Shown here in pieces: positions 1-5,223 of a DNA stretch of 5,223 nucleotides. Made by a program: the position numbers and the translations under genes. Positions within the stretch are counted from its first letter, which is position 1. Each line of letters opens with the position of its first letter. The notes beneath the pieces are model-generated. The model had not been told where the DNA came from. It did no database searches and worked only from the letters and a program-made list of their open reading frames with translations. The DNA is from an uncultured Paracoccaceae bacterium (GTDB taxonomy: Bacteria; Pseudomonadota; Alphaproteobacteria; Rhodobacterales; Rhodobacteraceae): positions 1-5,223 of the forward strand of contig CALFYQ010000267.1 in the NCBI GenBank assembly GCA_937952085.1, read 5' to 3'.

Positions 1-43
1 AACTATTTGACTTCGCTATAAATACTGGAATCGCGATGGCGTC
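1..43. other. AT-rich gap downstream of kdsA, no gene seen
   Basis: This short stretch is clearly richer in A and T than the rest of the window and contains no supported coding frame. It follows the kdsA stop codon and probably marks the end of the minus-strand gene group or the start of the control region of the next gene outside the window. A short perfect hairpin (5-bp stem GGCGT/ACGCC, 3-base loop) spans the kdsA stop codon at 38-50. It is not followed by a T-run on the minus strand, so it is not a canonical intrinsic terminator. I found no promoter with acceptable spacing on either strand. Confidence 0.4.
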
Positions 44-889
44 TCACGCCCTCAACGGACGCGTCACGGCCACCGCGCGGAAGGCGGCGAGGTCGTCCAG
101 CACGGCCGGCATCCGGTCGAGATGGATCATGTTCGGCCCGTCGGAGGGGGCGTTGTCGGGGTCCTCGTGCGTCTCGATGAAGACGCCGTCGGCGCCGAGC
201 GCCACCGCGGCGCGGGCGAGGACGGGGGCGAATTCCCGCTGGCCGCCCGAGGCGCCGCCGAGCCCGCCGGGCTGCTGCACCGAATGGGTGGCGTCGAAGA
301 TCACCGGCCAGCCGGTCCGGGCCATGATCGGCAGGCCGCGGAAATCGGTGACGAGGGCGTTGTAGCCGAAGCTCGTCCCCCGCTCGCAGAGCATGATCCG
401 CTCGTTGCCGGTGCTCGCAACCTTGGCGGCGACGTTCGCCATGTCCCAGGGCGCGAGGAACTGGCCCTTCTTGACGTTGATCGCCTTGCCGGTCGCGCCT
501 GCGGCGAGAAGAAGGTCGGTCTGCCGGCAGAGGAAGGCGGGGATCTGCAACACGTCGCAGACCTCCGCCGCCGGGGCGCAATGGCCGGGCTCGTGAACGT
601 CGGTCAGCACCGGGCAGCCGATTTTCGCCTTCACCGCGGCGAGGATTTCGAGGCCCTTCTCCATGCCGAGCCCGCGCTTGCCCGAAAGCGAGGTGCGGTT
701 CGCCTTGTCGTAGCTCGCCTTGAAGACGAGGCCCATGTTCCGGGCCGCCGCCGCCTCGGCCATGGCCTCGGCGATCATCAGCGCATGGTCGAGCGATTCG
801 AGCTGGCAGGGCCCGGCGATTAGGAGGAGCGGCGCGCCGGCGCCGGCGCGGACGCCGCCGCCGATCTCGACGGCGCGGGGTTCGGTCAT
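44..889 (-). CDS. kdsA: 3-deoxy-8-phosphooctulonate synthase (Kdo-8-phosphate synthase), predicted metal-dependent type
   Basis: This enzyme condenses phosphoenolpyruvate with D-arabinose 5-phosphate to give Kdo-8-phosphate, the first committed step to Kdo of the LPS inner core; it is cytoplasmic. The 281-residue product has the usual family length and (beta/alpha)8 DAHP/KDO synthase signatures: IAGPC at 24-28 followed by ES at 31-32, the KANRTS phosphate/substrate motif at 62-67, TDVHEP at 96-101, NVKKGQ at 138-143, FDATHSVQ at 198-205 and FIETHEDPDNAPSDGPN at 237-253. Cys28, with His202, Glu239 and Asp250, matches the metal ligand set of the metallo class (Aquifex type); the E. coli class has Asn at the Cys position. 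The ATG at 889 is chosen because AAGGAAA lies just upstream and the family similarity begins soon after it. An upstream in-frame ATG at 988 would add only a Ser/Arg-rich stretch unlike the family. It is the last gene of the minus-strand group. Confidence 0.97.
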   Translation of the reverse strand: MTEPRAVEIGGGVRAGAGAPLLLIAGPCQLESLDHALMIAEAMAEAAAARNMGLVFKASYDKANRTSLSGKRGLGMEKGLEILAAVKAKIGCPVLTDVHEPGHCAPAAEVCDVLQIPAFLCRQTDLLLAAGATGKAINVKKGQFLAPWDMANVAAKVASTGNERIMLCERGTSFGYNALVTDFRGLPIMARTGWPVIFDATHSVQQPGGLGGASGGQREFAPVLARAAVALGADGVFIETHEDPDNAPSDGPNMIHLDRMPAVLDDLAAFRAVAVTRPLRA

Positions 890-894
890 GTCGT

Positions 895-900
895 TTCCTT
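895..900 (-). promoter_or_regulatory. Ribosome binding site of kdsA
   Basis: The minus strand reads AAGGAA here, six bases from AGGA to the ATG at 889. It fixes the kdsA start at 889 rather than 988. The TGA at 902-900 that ends the preceding open segment overlaps this site by one base, which would allow translational coupling if that segment is translated. Confidence 0.75.
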
Positions 901-989
901 CAGATCGCGGCCTGCTCGCGCGCCAGCGAGACGGTGAGCGCGCCGATGATATCGCCGACGCAGAGGAGGAGGAAGACGAGCGCCGCATC
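900..989 (-). pseudogene. Open segment encoding a single membrane helix, no start codon; possible 3' part of the ORF at 990-1193
   Basis: Between the TGA at 992-990 and the TGA at 902-900 the minus strand has 29 sense codons. The peptide contains the hydrophobic run ALVFLLLCVGDIIGALTV followed by the polar tail SLAREQAAI. Nearly every third codon position is G or C (the two GAT codons are the exceptions), as in the confirmed genes, and the segment ends on the kdsA ribosome binding site. It has no ATG, GTG or TTG in frame, so it cannot be translated alone as it stands. It is in the same frame as the small ORF just upstream, separated only by one TGA. Options are the tail of a 97-residue tail-anchored protein broken by a nonsense mutation or base-call error, a readthrough product, or chance. 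I do not recognise a family. Confidence 0.3.
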
Positions 990-1193
990 TCAGGGCGGCG
1001 TCCCGCTCTTCGGGCGGGGTCGCGTGAGATTCATCCGCCGAGGACGGCCTTCCTCCCTCGGGCGCCGCTCCGCCGCGGCGACGCTGTCGAACCGGATCCG
1101 CCGGCCTTCCTCCAGCCCCGCGACGCGGCCGCGAAGGGCGCGCATCGTCTCCCGTCTTCCGCAGCGTCGAGGAGGAGGAGCCTTCGCCGCCAT
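990..1193 (-). CDS. Hypothetical small basic protein (unrecognised)
   Basis: This 67-codon ORF lies between the epimerase gene and kdsA on the same strand. The product is rich in Arg, Pro and Ala with a short amphipathic stretch (RVAGLEEGRRIRFDSVAAAE) and no recognised domain. From the internal ATG at 1145 (residue 17), about 88% of third codon positions are G or C by hand count, which resembles real genes here. The first 16 codons are less convincing (three CCT codons, AGA, GGA). The ATG at 1193 has AAGGG only two or three bases upstream; the ATG at 1145 has GGGAG at similarly tight spacing, so neither start is secure. The frame stops at TGA 992-990 and continues as a membrane helix segment. 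It may be one broken gene with that segment, or not a gene at all. Confidence 0.28.
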   Translation of the reverse strand: MAAKAPPPRRCGRRETMRALRGRVAGLEEGRRIRFDSVAAAERRPREEGRPRRMNLTRPRPKSGTPP

Positions 1194-1262
1194 GTCCCTT
1201 CGGTGGCCGGTCCGGGCGAGGTCGATCGCGCAGGGCGGCGTCTCCTCCGGCTCGCGCCCCCG

Positions 1263-2327
1263 TCAAGACGGCGGCGCCGCCTTCCAGTCCCGCCACCAGG
1301 CGGCGAAGCGGGCGAGCCCCTCGGAGAGCGGCGTGTCGGGCCGCCAGCCGATTTCCGCCTCGAGCGCGGAGACGTCGGCCCAGGTGGCGGTCACGTCGCC
1401 GGGTTGCATCGGCGCCATCTCCCTGATCGCCGGCTTGCCGATCTCCCGCTCGAGGATCGCGACCATGTCGCCGAGCCGCTCCATCCGGCGGTTGCCGATG
1501 TTGAAGACGCGCCAGGGCGCGAAGCTGGTCGCCGCCGATGGGGCGGCCCGGTCGAAGCCCGGGTCGGGCGCCGGGGCGCGGGGCAGGAGCCGGGCCACCG
1601 CCTCCACCACGTCGTCGATATAGGTGAAGTCCCGCTCCATCCGGCCTTCGTTGAAGAGCCGGATCGGTCGCCCCGCCGCGATCGCCTCGGCGAAGAGGAA
1701 ATAGGCCATGTCGGGCCGCCCCCAGGGCCCGTAGACGGTGAAGAAGCGCAGGCCCGTCGTCGGCAGGCCGAAGACGTGGGCGTAGGAATGCGCCATCGCC
1801 TCGTTCGCCTTCTTGGTGGCGGCGTAGAGGCTGACCGGGTGGTCCACCGGGTCCTCCGTCGAGAACGGGAGCTTGCCGTTGCCGCCGTAGACGGAGGAGG
1901 ATGAGGCGTAGAGGAGGTGCTTCGCGCCGACCGCGCGGCAGCCTTCGAGCACGTTGAGAAAGCCGGTCAGGTTCGAGGCGGCGTAGGCGTGCGGGTTCTC
2001 GATGGAATAGCGCACGCCCGCCTGCGCGCCGAGATGCGCGACATGGGAGGGGCGAAACTCATCGAAGAGGCGTGAGACCGCCTCCCGGTCCTCCAGCCCG
2101 GCCTCGACGAAGCGGAAGCCGGGCCGCGCCTGGAGCAGCGCCAGCCGGCCGCGCTTCAGCGCCGGGTCGTAATAGGGGTTGAGGTCGTCGAAGCCGACGA
2201 CCTCGATCCCCTCGTCGAGGAGCCGCATCGAAAGGTGGAAGCCGACGAAGCCCGCCGCCCCCGTGACGAGGACGGGCGGGCCGCCGCGAAGCGCCTCCGC
2301 CCAGCGCGCCGGATCGGCGGGCGCCAC
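1263..2327 (-). CDS. NAD-dependent UDP-glucuronate 4-epimerase-like protein (LspL/CapI type, short-chain dehydrogenase superfamily)
   Basis: The predicted reaction is the interconversion of UDP-glucuronate and UDP-galacturonate, a cytoplasmic step supplying acidic sugar for LPS core, O-antigen or capsule. The 354-residue protein opens its Rossmann fold with TGAAGFVG (22-29), has the ribose-binding acidic pair in FDDLN (46-50), SSSSVYG (142-148), the catalytic Tyr168-x3-Lys172 in YAATK, and YGPWGRPDM (199-207). Its C-terminal half carries FNIGN and MQPGDVTATWADV followed by GWRP, the pattern typical of the CapI/LspL glucuronate epimerases rather than GalE. About 15 residues precede the usual family start. 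The start is GTG at 2327, immediately after the nhaA TGA, with GAAGG eight bases upstream; there is no other ATG or GTG before the Rossmann motif. Exact sugar specificity (glucuronate or a related UDP-uronic acid) cannot be proven from sequence. Confidence 0.92.
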   Translation of the reverse strand: MAPADPARWAEALRGGPPVLVTGAAGFVGFHLSMRLLDEGIEVVGFDDLNPYYDPALKRGRLALLQARPGFRFVEAGLEDREAVSRLFDEFRPSHVAHLGAQAGVRYSIENPHAYAASNLTGFLNVLEGCRAVGAKHLLYASSSSVYGGNGKLPFSTEDPVDHPVSLYAATKKANEAMAHSYAHVFGLPTTGLRFFTVYGPWGRPDMAYFLFAEAIAAGRPIRLFNEGRMERDFTYIDDVVEAVARLLPRAPAPDPGFDRAAPSAATSFAPWRVFNIGNRRMERLGDMVAILEREIGKPAIREMAPMQPGDVTATWADVSALEAEIGWRPDTPLSEGLARFAAWWRDWKAAPPS

Positions 2328-3584
2328 TCAGCCCGCCTTCTTCTCGACCCGGCAGACGATCCCCGCCGCGATGGCGATGATCGAGGCGAAGAAGGAGAAG
2401 AGCGCGCCCATCTTGGCCGCGTCCTGCACGTCGCCCGGCGGGAAGGCCACGGCGGCGACGAAGAGCGCCACGGTGAAGCCGATGGCGGCGACGCAGCCGA
2501 GGACGAAGACGTCGGACATCTTCATCCCTTCCGGCAGGCCGAGGCCCATCGGCTTCGCCGCGATCCAGCCCATGACGAAGATGCCCACCGGCTTGCCGAC
2601 GATGAGGCCGAGGAGGACGAGCCAGGTCGCCTCGCCCATGGCGGAGAACTCGACGCCCGCATTGGCGAGCCCGAAGAAGAGGAGGATCACCTCGACCGGC
2701 GGCTTCAGCCCGTGCTCCATTCGGTTGAGGAGGTCGGTCAGATACTTCTCCGCCTCGGCGAAGATGCCGAAGGCGACGTCGGCGTGCGGGATCGCCGGGA
2801 TGATCGGCAGGAGCCCGAGAGCCGGGTGGATGCCCGCCTCCTGGAACCCGTACCATGAGAGGCACCCGGCGATGGCGTAGGGCCAGGGCCCGAGCACCCT
2901 GTTGCAGAAGGTGGAGTTCGGCCGGTGCTGCTTGCCCCTGTCCATGATCCGAGGCAGCCGGTTGAAGAAGAACCAGACCGCCACCGCCGCCGCGACGGAG
3001 AGGAGCAGCCATTCGGGCGCCAGCTCTCCGGTCGGGTAGAAGATCGCGAGGATCAGGAGCCCGCCGGCGTCGTCCGCGATGGCGAGGAGGAGGAGGAACC
3101 GCACCGCCGGATGGCCGGCGCCGAAGACGATCCGCCCGACGAGATAGGAGAAGGCGATGTCCGTCGCGGTCGGGATCGCCCAGCCGTTCGAGACCTCGTC
3201 GAAGACGCCCCAGAACATCGCCAGCGCGATGTAGACGGCGATTGGCCCGATCATGCCGCCCGAAGTGGCGATCAGCGGCGTCAGCGCCTTCTTGCCGCGG
3301 AGCGAGCCCTCCTTCAGCGCCACCGCCTCCCAGACCTCCTTGCCGGCGATGGCGAAGAAGAGCGCCATCAGCACGTCGTTGATCAGGTAGTGGACGGTCA
3401 GCGTGCGGTGGACATGGCCCTCGGCGTCGACATGGGCGTGGCCGACCCAGGCATGGTCGACCAGCGGGTACTCGACGAAGTGGTGATAGGTCTCGGGCGA
3501 GAGGTTGGCCCAGATCAGCGCGATCACGGCGCCGAGGATCAGCAAGAGCGAATACTCAGAAAGGAACCCCCAGACCCGATACAT
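2328..3584 (-). CDS. nhaA: Na+/H+ antiporter NhaA
   Basis: This inner-membrane secondary transporter expels Na+ (or Li+) in exchange for external H+, controlling internal pH and sodium. The product is 418 residues, some 30 longer than E. coli NhaA (388), and mostly hydrophobic with about a dozen helices. Family landmarks are present: FFAIAGKE (76-83), the discontinuous-helix motif PTATDIAF (138-145; Thr141-Asp142 match E. coli T132-D133), the ion-binding pair Asp171-Asp172 (E. coli D163-D164), HPALGLLPIIPAIPH (253-267), NAGVEFS (308-314), and Lys331 in VGKPVGI (E. coli K300). All key ion-site residues are retained, so the protein should be active. Extra length lies partly in a histidine-rich loop after helix 1 (about 34-65). 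The ATG at 3584 is preceded by GGAG at five bases and leads straight into helix 1. It is the first gene of the minus-strand group. Confidence 0.97.
   Translation of the reverse strand: MYRVWGFLSEYSLLLILGAVIALIWANLSPETYHHFVEYPLVDHAWVGHAHVDAEGHVHRTLTVHYLINDVLMALFFAIAGKEVWEAVALKEGSLRGKKALTPLIATSGGMIGPIAVYIALAMFWGVFDEVSNGWAIPTATDIAFSYLVGRIVFGAGHPAVRFLLLLAIADDAGGLLILAIFYPTGELAPEWLLLSVAAAVAVWFFFNRLPRIMDRGKQHRPNSTFCNRVLGPWPYAIAGCLSWYGFQEAGIHPALGLLPIIPAIPHADVAFGIFAEAEKYLTDLLNRMEHGLKPPVEVILLFFGLANAGVEFSAMGEATWLVLLGLIVGKPVGIFVMGWIAAKPMGLGLPEGMKMSDVFVLGCVAAIGFTVALFVAAVAFPPGDVQDAAKMGALFSFFASIIAIAAGIVCRVEKKAG
2336..2340 (-). promoter_or_regulatory. Ribosome binding site of the epimerase gene
   Basis: The minus strand reads GAAGG inside the last codons of nhaA, eight bases before the GTG at 2327. 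It supports the GTG start and indicates that translation of the epimerase follows directly from termination on nhaA. Confidence 0.55.
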
Positions 3585-3613
3585 AGCCGCTCCGCGCTCT
3601 GCTCCCTGACCCT

Positions 3614-3642
3614 TCTCTAAGCCGCATGGCCGTGGGTTTCAA
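3614..3642 (-). promoter_or_regulatory. Candidate sigma70-type promoter of the nhaA group
   Basis: On the minus strand a TTGAAA box (3642-3637, five of six to TTGACA) is followed after 17 bases by TAGAGA (3619-3614, weak match to TATAAT). It lies 30 bases upstream of the nhaA ATG, which suits a leader of ordinary length. The -35 box is good, the -10 box is poor, so the call is tentative. Confidence 0.35.
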
Positions 3643-3646
3643 ACCC
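3634..3646. promoter_or_regulatory. Perfect 6-bp inverted repeat over the candidate -35 box; possible operator
   Basis: The sequence GGGTTTCAAACCC is a perfect palindrome with a one-base centre. It covers the candidate nhaA -35 box, so a dimeric regulator bound here would compete with RNA polymerase. No regulator gene is visible in the window to pair with it. Confidence 0.35.
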
Positions 3647-3660
3647 GGCGGCCCGGCCGT

Positions 3661-3683
3661 CGCGAATGCGCGGCGTATTCGCG
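3661..3683. promoter_or_regulatory. 23-base imperfect palindrome in the divergent intergenic region
   Basis: CGCGAAT at 3661-3667 is mirrored by ATTCGCG at 3677-3683, and inside them CG (3669-3670) mirrors CG (3674-3675), leaving one mismatched pair and a three-base centre. The site sits between the divergent starts of nhaA and the protease gene, where an operator serving either gene would be expected. In this GC-rich DNA short CG palindromes are common, but the A/T-containing arms make this one less trivial. Confidence 0.3.
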
Positions 3684-3765
3684 GGGAATCCGCGCCGCTC
3701 GCTTAACCGCGTTTCGACTTCGGCGCGCTATTCCGGCGTCGTGGTTTGGCGTCGCGGGTGTTGCG

Positions 3766-5223
3766 ATGAGTGTGTGGGGTGTGGAGCCCGGCCTCCTGGC
3801 CGGGTGCGGCTGTCCGCTTTGCGCGGCCGAGGCGCCGAACGGGGCGGCGGCCCCCGAAGCGGCCGAGTGGGTCTGGCCGGCATCGACCTCCGGCGCCGGG
3901 CTTGTCTCGGGGCTGCGCTGGTCCACGACGACCGTCACCTTCAGCTTTCCCTCGCTCGCCGCGGCCTATGACGCCGATCCGAGCCCCGGCGTGCAGTACG
4001 GCCTCGGCGAGGCGGTCAGCGGCTTCCAACCGCTCGACGCGGCGCAGCAGGCGGCGGCGCGGGCCGCGTTCGCCGGCGCGGCGGCGGTTTCGGGCCTCCG
4101 TTTCGTCGAGGCGGCGCCGGAAGCGGCCGCGATCCGGCTCGCGCAGAGCGCCGTGCCGGCCACGGCCTGGGCCTATCTGCCGGGCGAGGGCGCCGGCGGC
4201 GACGCCTGGCTCGGCACCGCCGGCGGCTATTTCGCCCAGCCGGAGAAGGGCGGTTATGGTTTCCACGCGATCCTCCACGAGATCGGCCACGCGCTCGGGC
4301 TGAAGCACGGCCACGAGGTCGGCGCGTCCGGCCCGCTGCCGGCGGACGAGGATTCGATGGAGCACTCCGTCATGACCTATCGCGCCTATGCGGGCGCGAC
4401 GCTCGGCGGCGGCTATCCGGTGGAGACCTTCGGCTACGCCCAGAGCTACATGCAGGCCGACATCGCTGCGCTTCAGCAACTTTATGGCGCGAATTACGCG
4501 CATAATGCGGGCGACACGACCTATGCGTGGAGCCCCGACACCGGCGAGACCTTCATCGACGGCGTCGGCCAGGGCGCGCCGGCGATCAACCGGATCTTCC
4601 TCACGATCTGGGACGGCGGCGGGACCGACACGTTCGACTTCTCCGCCTACGACACCGATCTGCGGATCGACCTTCGCCCCGGCGCCGCCTCGCTGGCGGA
4701 CGAGGGGCAGCTTTCCTGGCTCAACCGGTTCGAGGCGTCGGCGCCGGTCTTCGCCTCCGGCAACGTCTACACGGCGCGGCTCTTCGAGGACGATCCGCGC
4801 GCGCTGATCGAGAACGCGGCCGGCGGCGCGGGCCATGACCGGATCATCGGCAACCTCGCCGCCAACGCGATTTCCGGCGGCGCGGGGCGGGACCGGCTCG
4901 AAGGGCTCGAAGGCGACGACAGCCTCGATGGCGGCGACGACGCCGACCGGCTGGAAGGCGGCGCAGGCGCCGACCGCCTCCGCGGCGGCGAGGGGAACGA
5001 CGCGCTCTTCGGCGGAGACGGGCATGACCGGCTCATCGGCGCATCGGGCGACGACGAACTGGAGGGCGGCTCCGGCGCCGACTCGCTTGGCGGCGGCGGC
5101 GGAAACGACCGGCTGCTCGGCGGAACCGGGGGGGACCGCCTCCTCGGCGGCGGCGGCCGCGTCGCGCTCTCCGGCGGGGGCGGGGCGGACCTTCTTCGCG
5201 GCAGTGGCGGCGGCGGCGCGCTC
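3766..5223 (+). CDS. Serralysin-like M10 zinc metalloprotease with RTX tail, 3' end outside the window
   Basis: This is a predicted secreted zinc endopeptidase; 486 codons are present with no stop before the right edge. The catalytic domain spans about residues 48-245. It has HEIGHALGLKH (171-181), giving the metzincin HExxHxxGxxH zinc site with His171, His175, His181 and catalytic Glu172, and the Met-turn SVMTY (201-205) with the conserved Tyr. DIAALQQLYGAN (232-243) and WDGGGTDTFDFSAY (282-295) match the region linking catalytic domain and beta-roll in serralysins. From residue 353 the chain is calcium-binding RTX nonapeptides. There is no Sec signal peptide, which fits type I secretion by a C-terminal signal still to come. 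The N-terminus carries CGCPLC (14-19). The ATG at 3766 is the only ATG/GTG/TTG at the front of the open frame (none upstream back past 3664); its ribosome binding site is weak, and GTG codons at 3772 and 3781 are alternatives. Confidence 0.92.
   Translation, partial: MSVWGVEPGLLAGCGCPLCAAEAPNGAAAPEAAEWVWPASTSGAGLVSGLRWSTTTVTFSFPSLAAAYDADPSPGVQYGLGEAVSGFQPLDAAQQAAARAAFAGAAAVSGLRFVEAAPEAAAIRLAQSAVPATAWAYLPGEGAGGDAWLGTAGGYFAQPEKGGYGFHAILHEIGHALGLKHGHEVGASGPLPADEDSMEHSVMTYRAYAGATLGGGYPVETFGYAQSYMQADIAALQQLYGANYAHNAGDTTYAWSPDTGETFIDGVGQGAPAINRIFLTIWDGGGTDTFDFSAYDTDLRIDLRPGAASLADEGQLSWLNRFEASAPVFASGNVYTARLFEDDPRALIENAAGGAGHDRIIGNLAANAISGGAGRDRLEGLEGDDSLDGGDDADRLEGGAGADRLRGGEGNDALFGGDGHDRLIGASGDDELEGGSGADSLGGGGGNDRLLGGTGGDRLLGGGGRVALSGGGGADLLRGSGGGGAL
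4822..5223 (+). repeat. RTX nonapeptide repeats (14 full units and a partial), calcium-binding beta-roll
   Basis: Residues 353-486 of the protease fall in unbroken nine-residue phase, each unit close to GGxGxDxLx. Examples are GGAGHDRII, GGEGNDALF, GGDGHDRLI and GGTGGDRLL. Such repeats bind Ca2+ and fold after export by a type I system. Unit 2 (GNLAANAIS) and units near the right edge (GGGGRVALS, GSGGGGAL) lack the Asp at position 6. At DNA level the 27-base periodicity gives a GGCGGC-rich tract. The array continues past the window, so the total number of units is unknown. Confidence 0.93.

Noticed and set aside
7..22. TTGACT and TATAAA boxes as a plus-strand promoter
   Set aside because: The two boxes are only four bases apart, far from the 16-18 needed, and no plus-strand gene follows.
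122..823. 233-codon plus-strand open frame opposite kdsA
   Set aside because: It is antisense to a textbook kdsA with all active-site motifs, and has no domain of its own.
890..988. N-terminal extension of kdsA to the ATG at 988
   Set aside because: The added residues are Ser/Arg-rich and unlike the family, and a good ribosome binding site sits just before the ATG at 889.
1002..1018. Hairpin CCCGC-N7-GCGGG as an intrinsic terminator
   Set aside because: There is no T-run after it on either strand and it lies inside the candidate small ORF; such stems are expected by chance in DNA this GC-rich.
886..1296. 136-codon minus-strand open frame covering the gap between the epimerase gene and kdsA
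   Set aside because: It overlaps both neighbours, is Arg/Pro-rich, and over most of its length its codon use is poorer than the alternative frame carrying the membrane helix. A frameshift joining its ADESHATPPEERDAAL part to the helix frame remains a minor possibility.
720..1904. 394-codon plus-strand open frame crossing kdsA, the 890-1262 stretch and the epimerase gene
   Set aside because: It overlaps two confirmed genes on the other strand, is low-complexity Arg/Gly/Pro-rich and shows no domain.
2059..3012. 317-codon minus-strand open frame across nhaA and the epimerase gene
   Set aside because: It is a frame-shifted shadow of two confirmed genes on the same strand, extremely Arg/Gly-rich.
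3703..5025. 440-codon minus-strand open frame opposite the metalloprotease
   Set aside because: It is the antisense shadow of a confirmed protease gene with strong GC-biased codons; the peptide is Arg/Ala/Gly-rich with no recognisable domain.

Overview
The window looks like chromosomal DNA from a high-GC Gram-negative bacterium, most likely an alphaproteobacterium of the Rhodobacterales type. This rests on strongly GC-biased third codon positions, an LPS/Kdo gene (kdsA), a UDP-glucuronate 4-epimerase of the LspL/CapI type, and an M10 serralysin-like RTX protease. The taxonomic guess is inference; no marker gene here fixes it.

Layout. Positions 1-43 are a short AT-rich stretch with no gene. 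From 44 to 3584 everything convincing lies on the minus strand and reads, in transcription order: nhaA (3584-2328, Na+/H+ antiporter), a UDP-glucuronate 4-epimerase-like gene (2327-1263, GTG start touching the nhaA stop codon), a poorly defined stretch of about 370 bases (1262-890), then kdsA (889-44, Kdo-8-phosphate synthase). The poorly defined stretch holds one small basic ORF and, after a single in-frame TGA, a 29-codon open segment that encodes a membrane helix and ends on the kdsA ribosome binding site. A divergent intergenic region (3585-3765) carries two palindromes and a plausible promoter for the minus-strand group. From 3766 to the right edge, on the plus strand, a secreted metalloprotease gene with an RTX nonapeptide tail runs out of the window without a stop codon.

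How the genes fit together. The tight spacing of nhaA and the epimerase gene, and the continued same-strand order into kdsA, suggest one transcription unit. It would supply acidic envelope sugars (UDP-galacturonate from UDP-glucuronate, and Kdo for the LPS inner core) together with cytoplasmic pH/Na+ control. That functional link is inference from position only. The protease is divergently transcribed and is expected to leave the cell through a type I secretion system, whose C-terminal signal and exporter genes would lie beyond the right edge.

No tRNA, rRNA, CRISPR array, insertion sequence or phage gene was seen. The least-explained part of the window is 890-1262.
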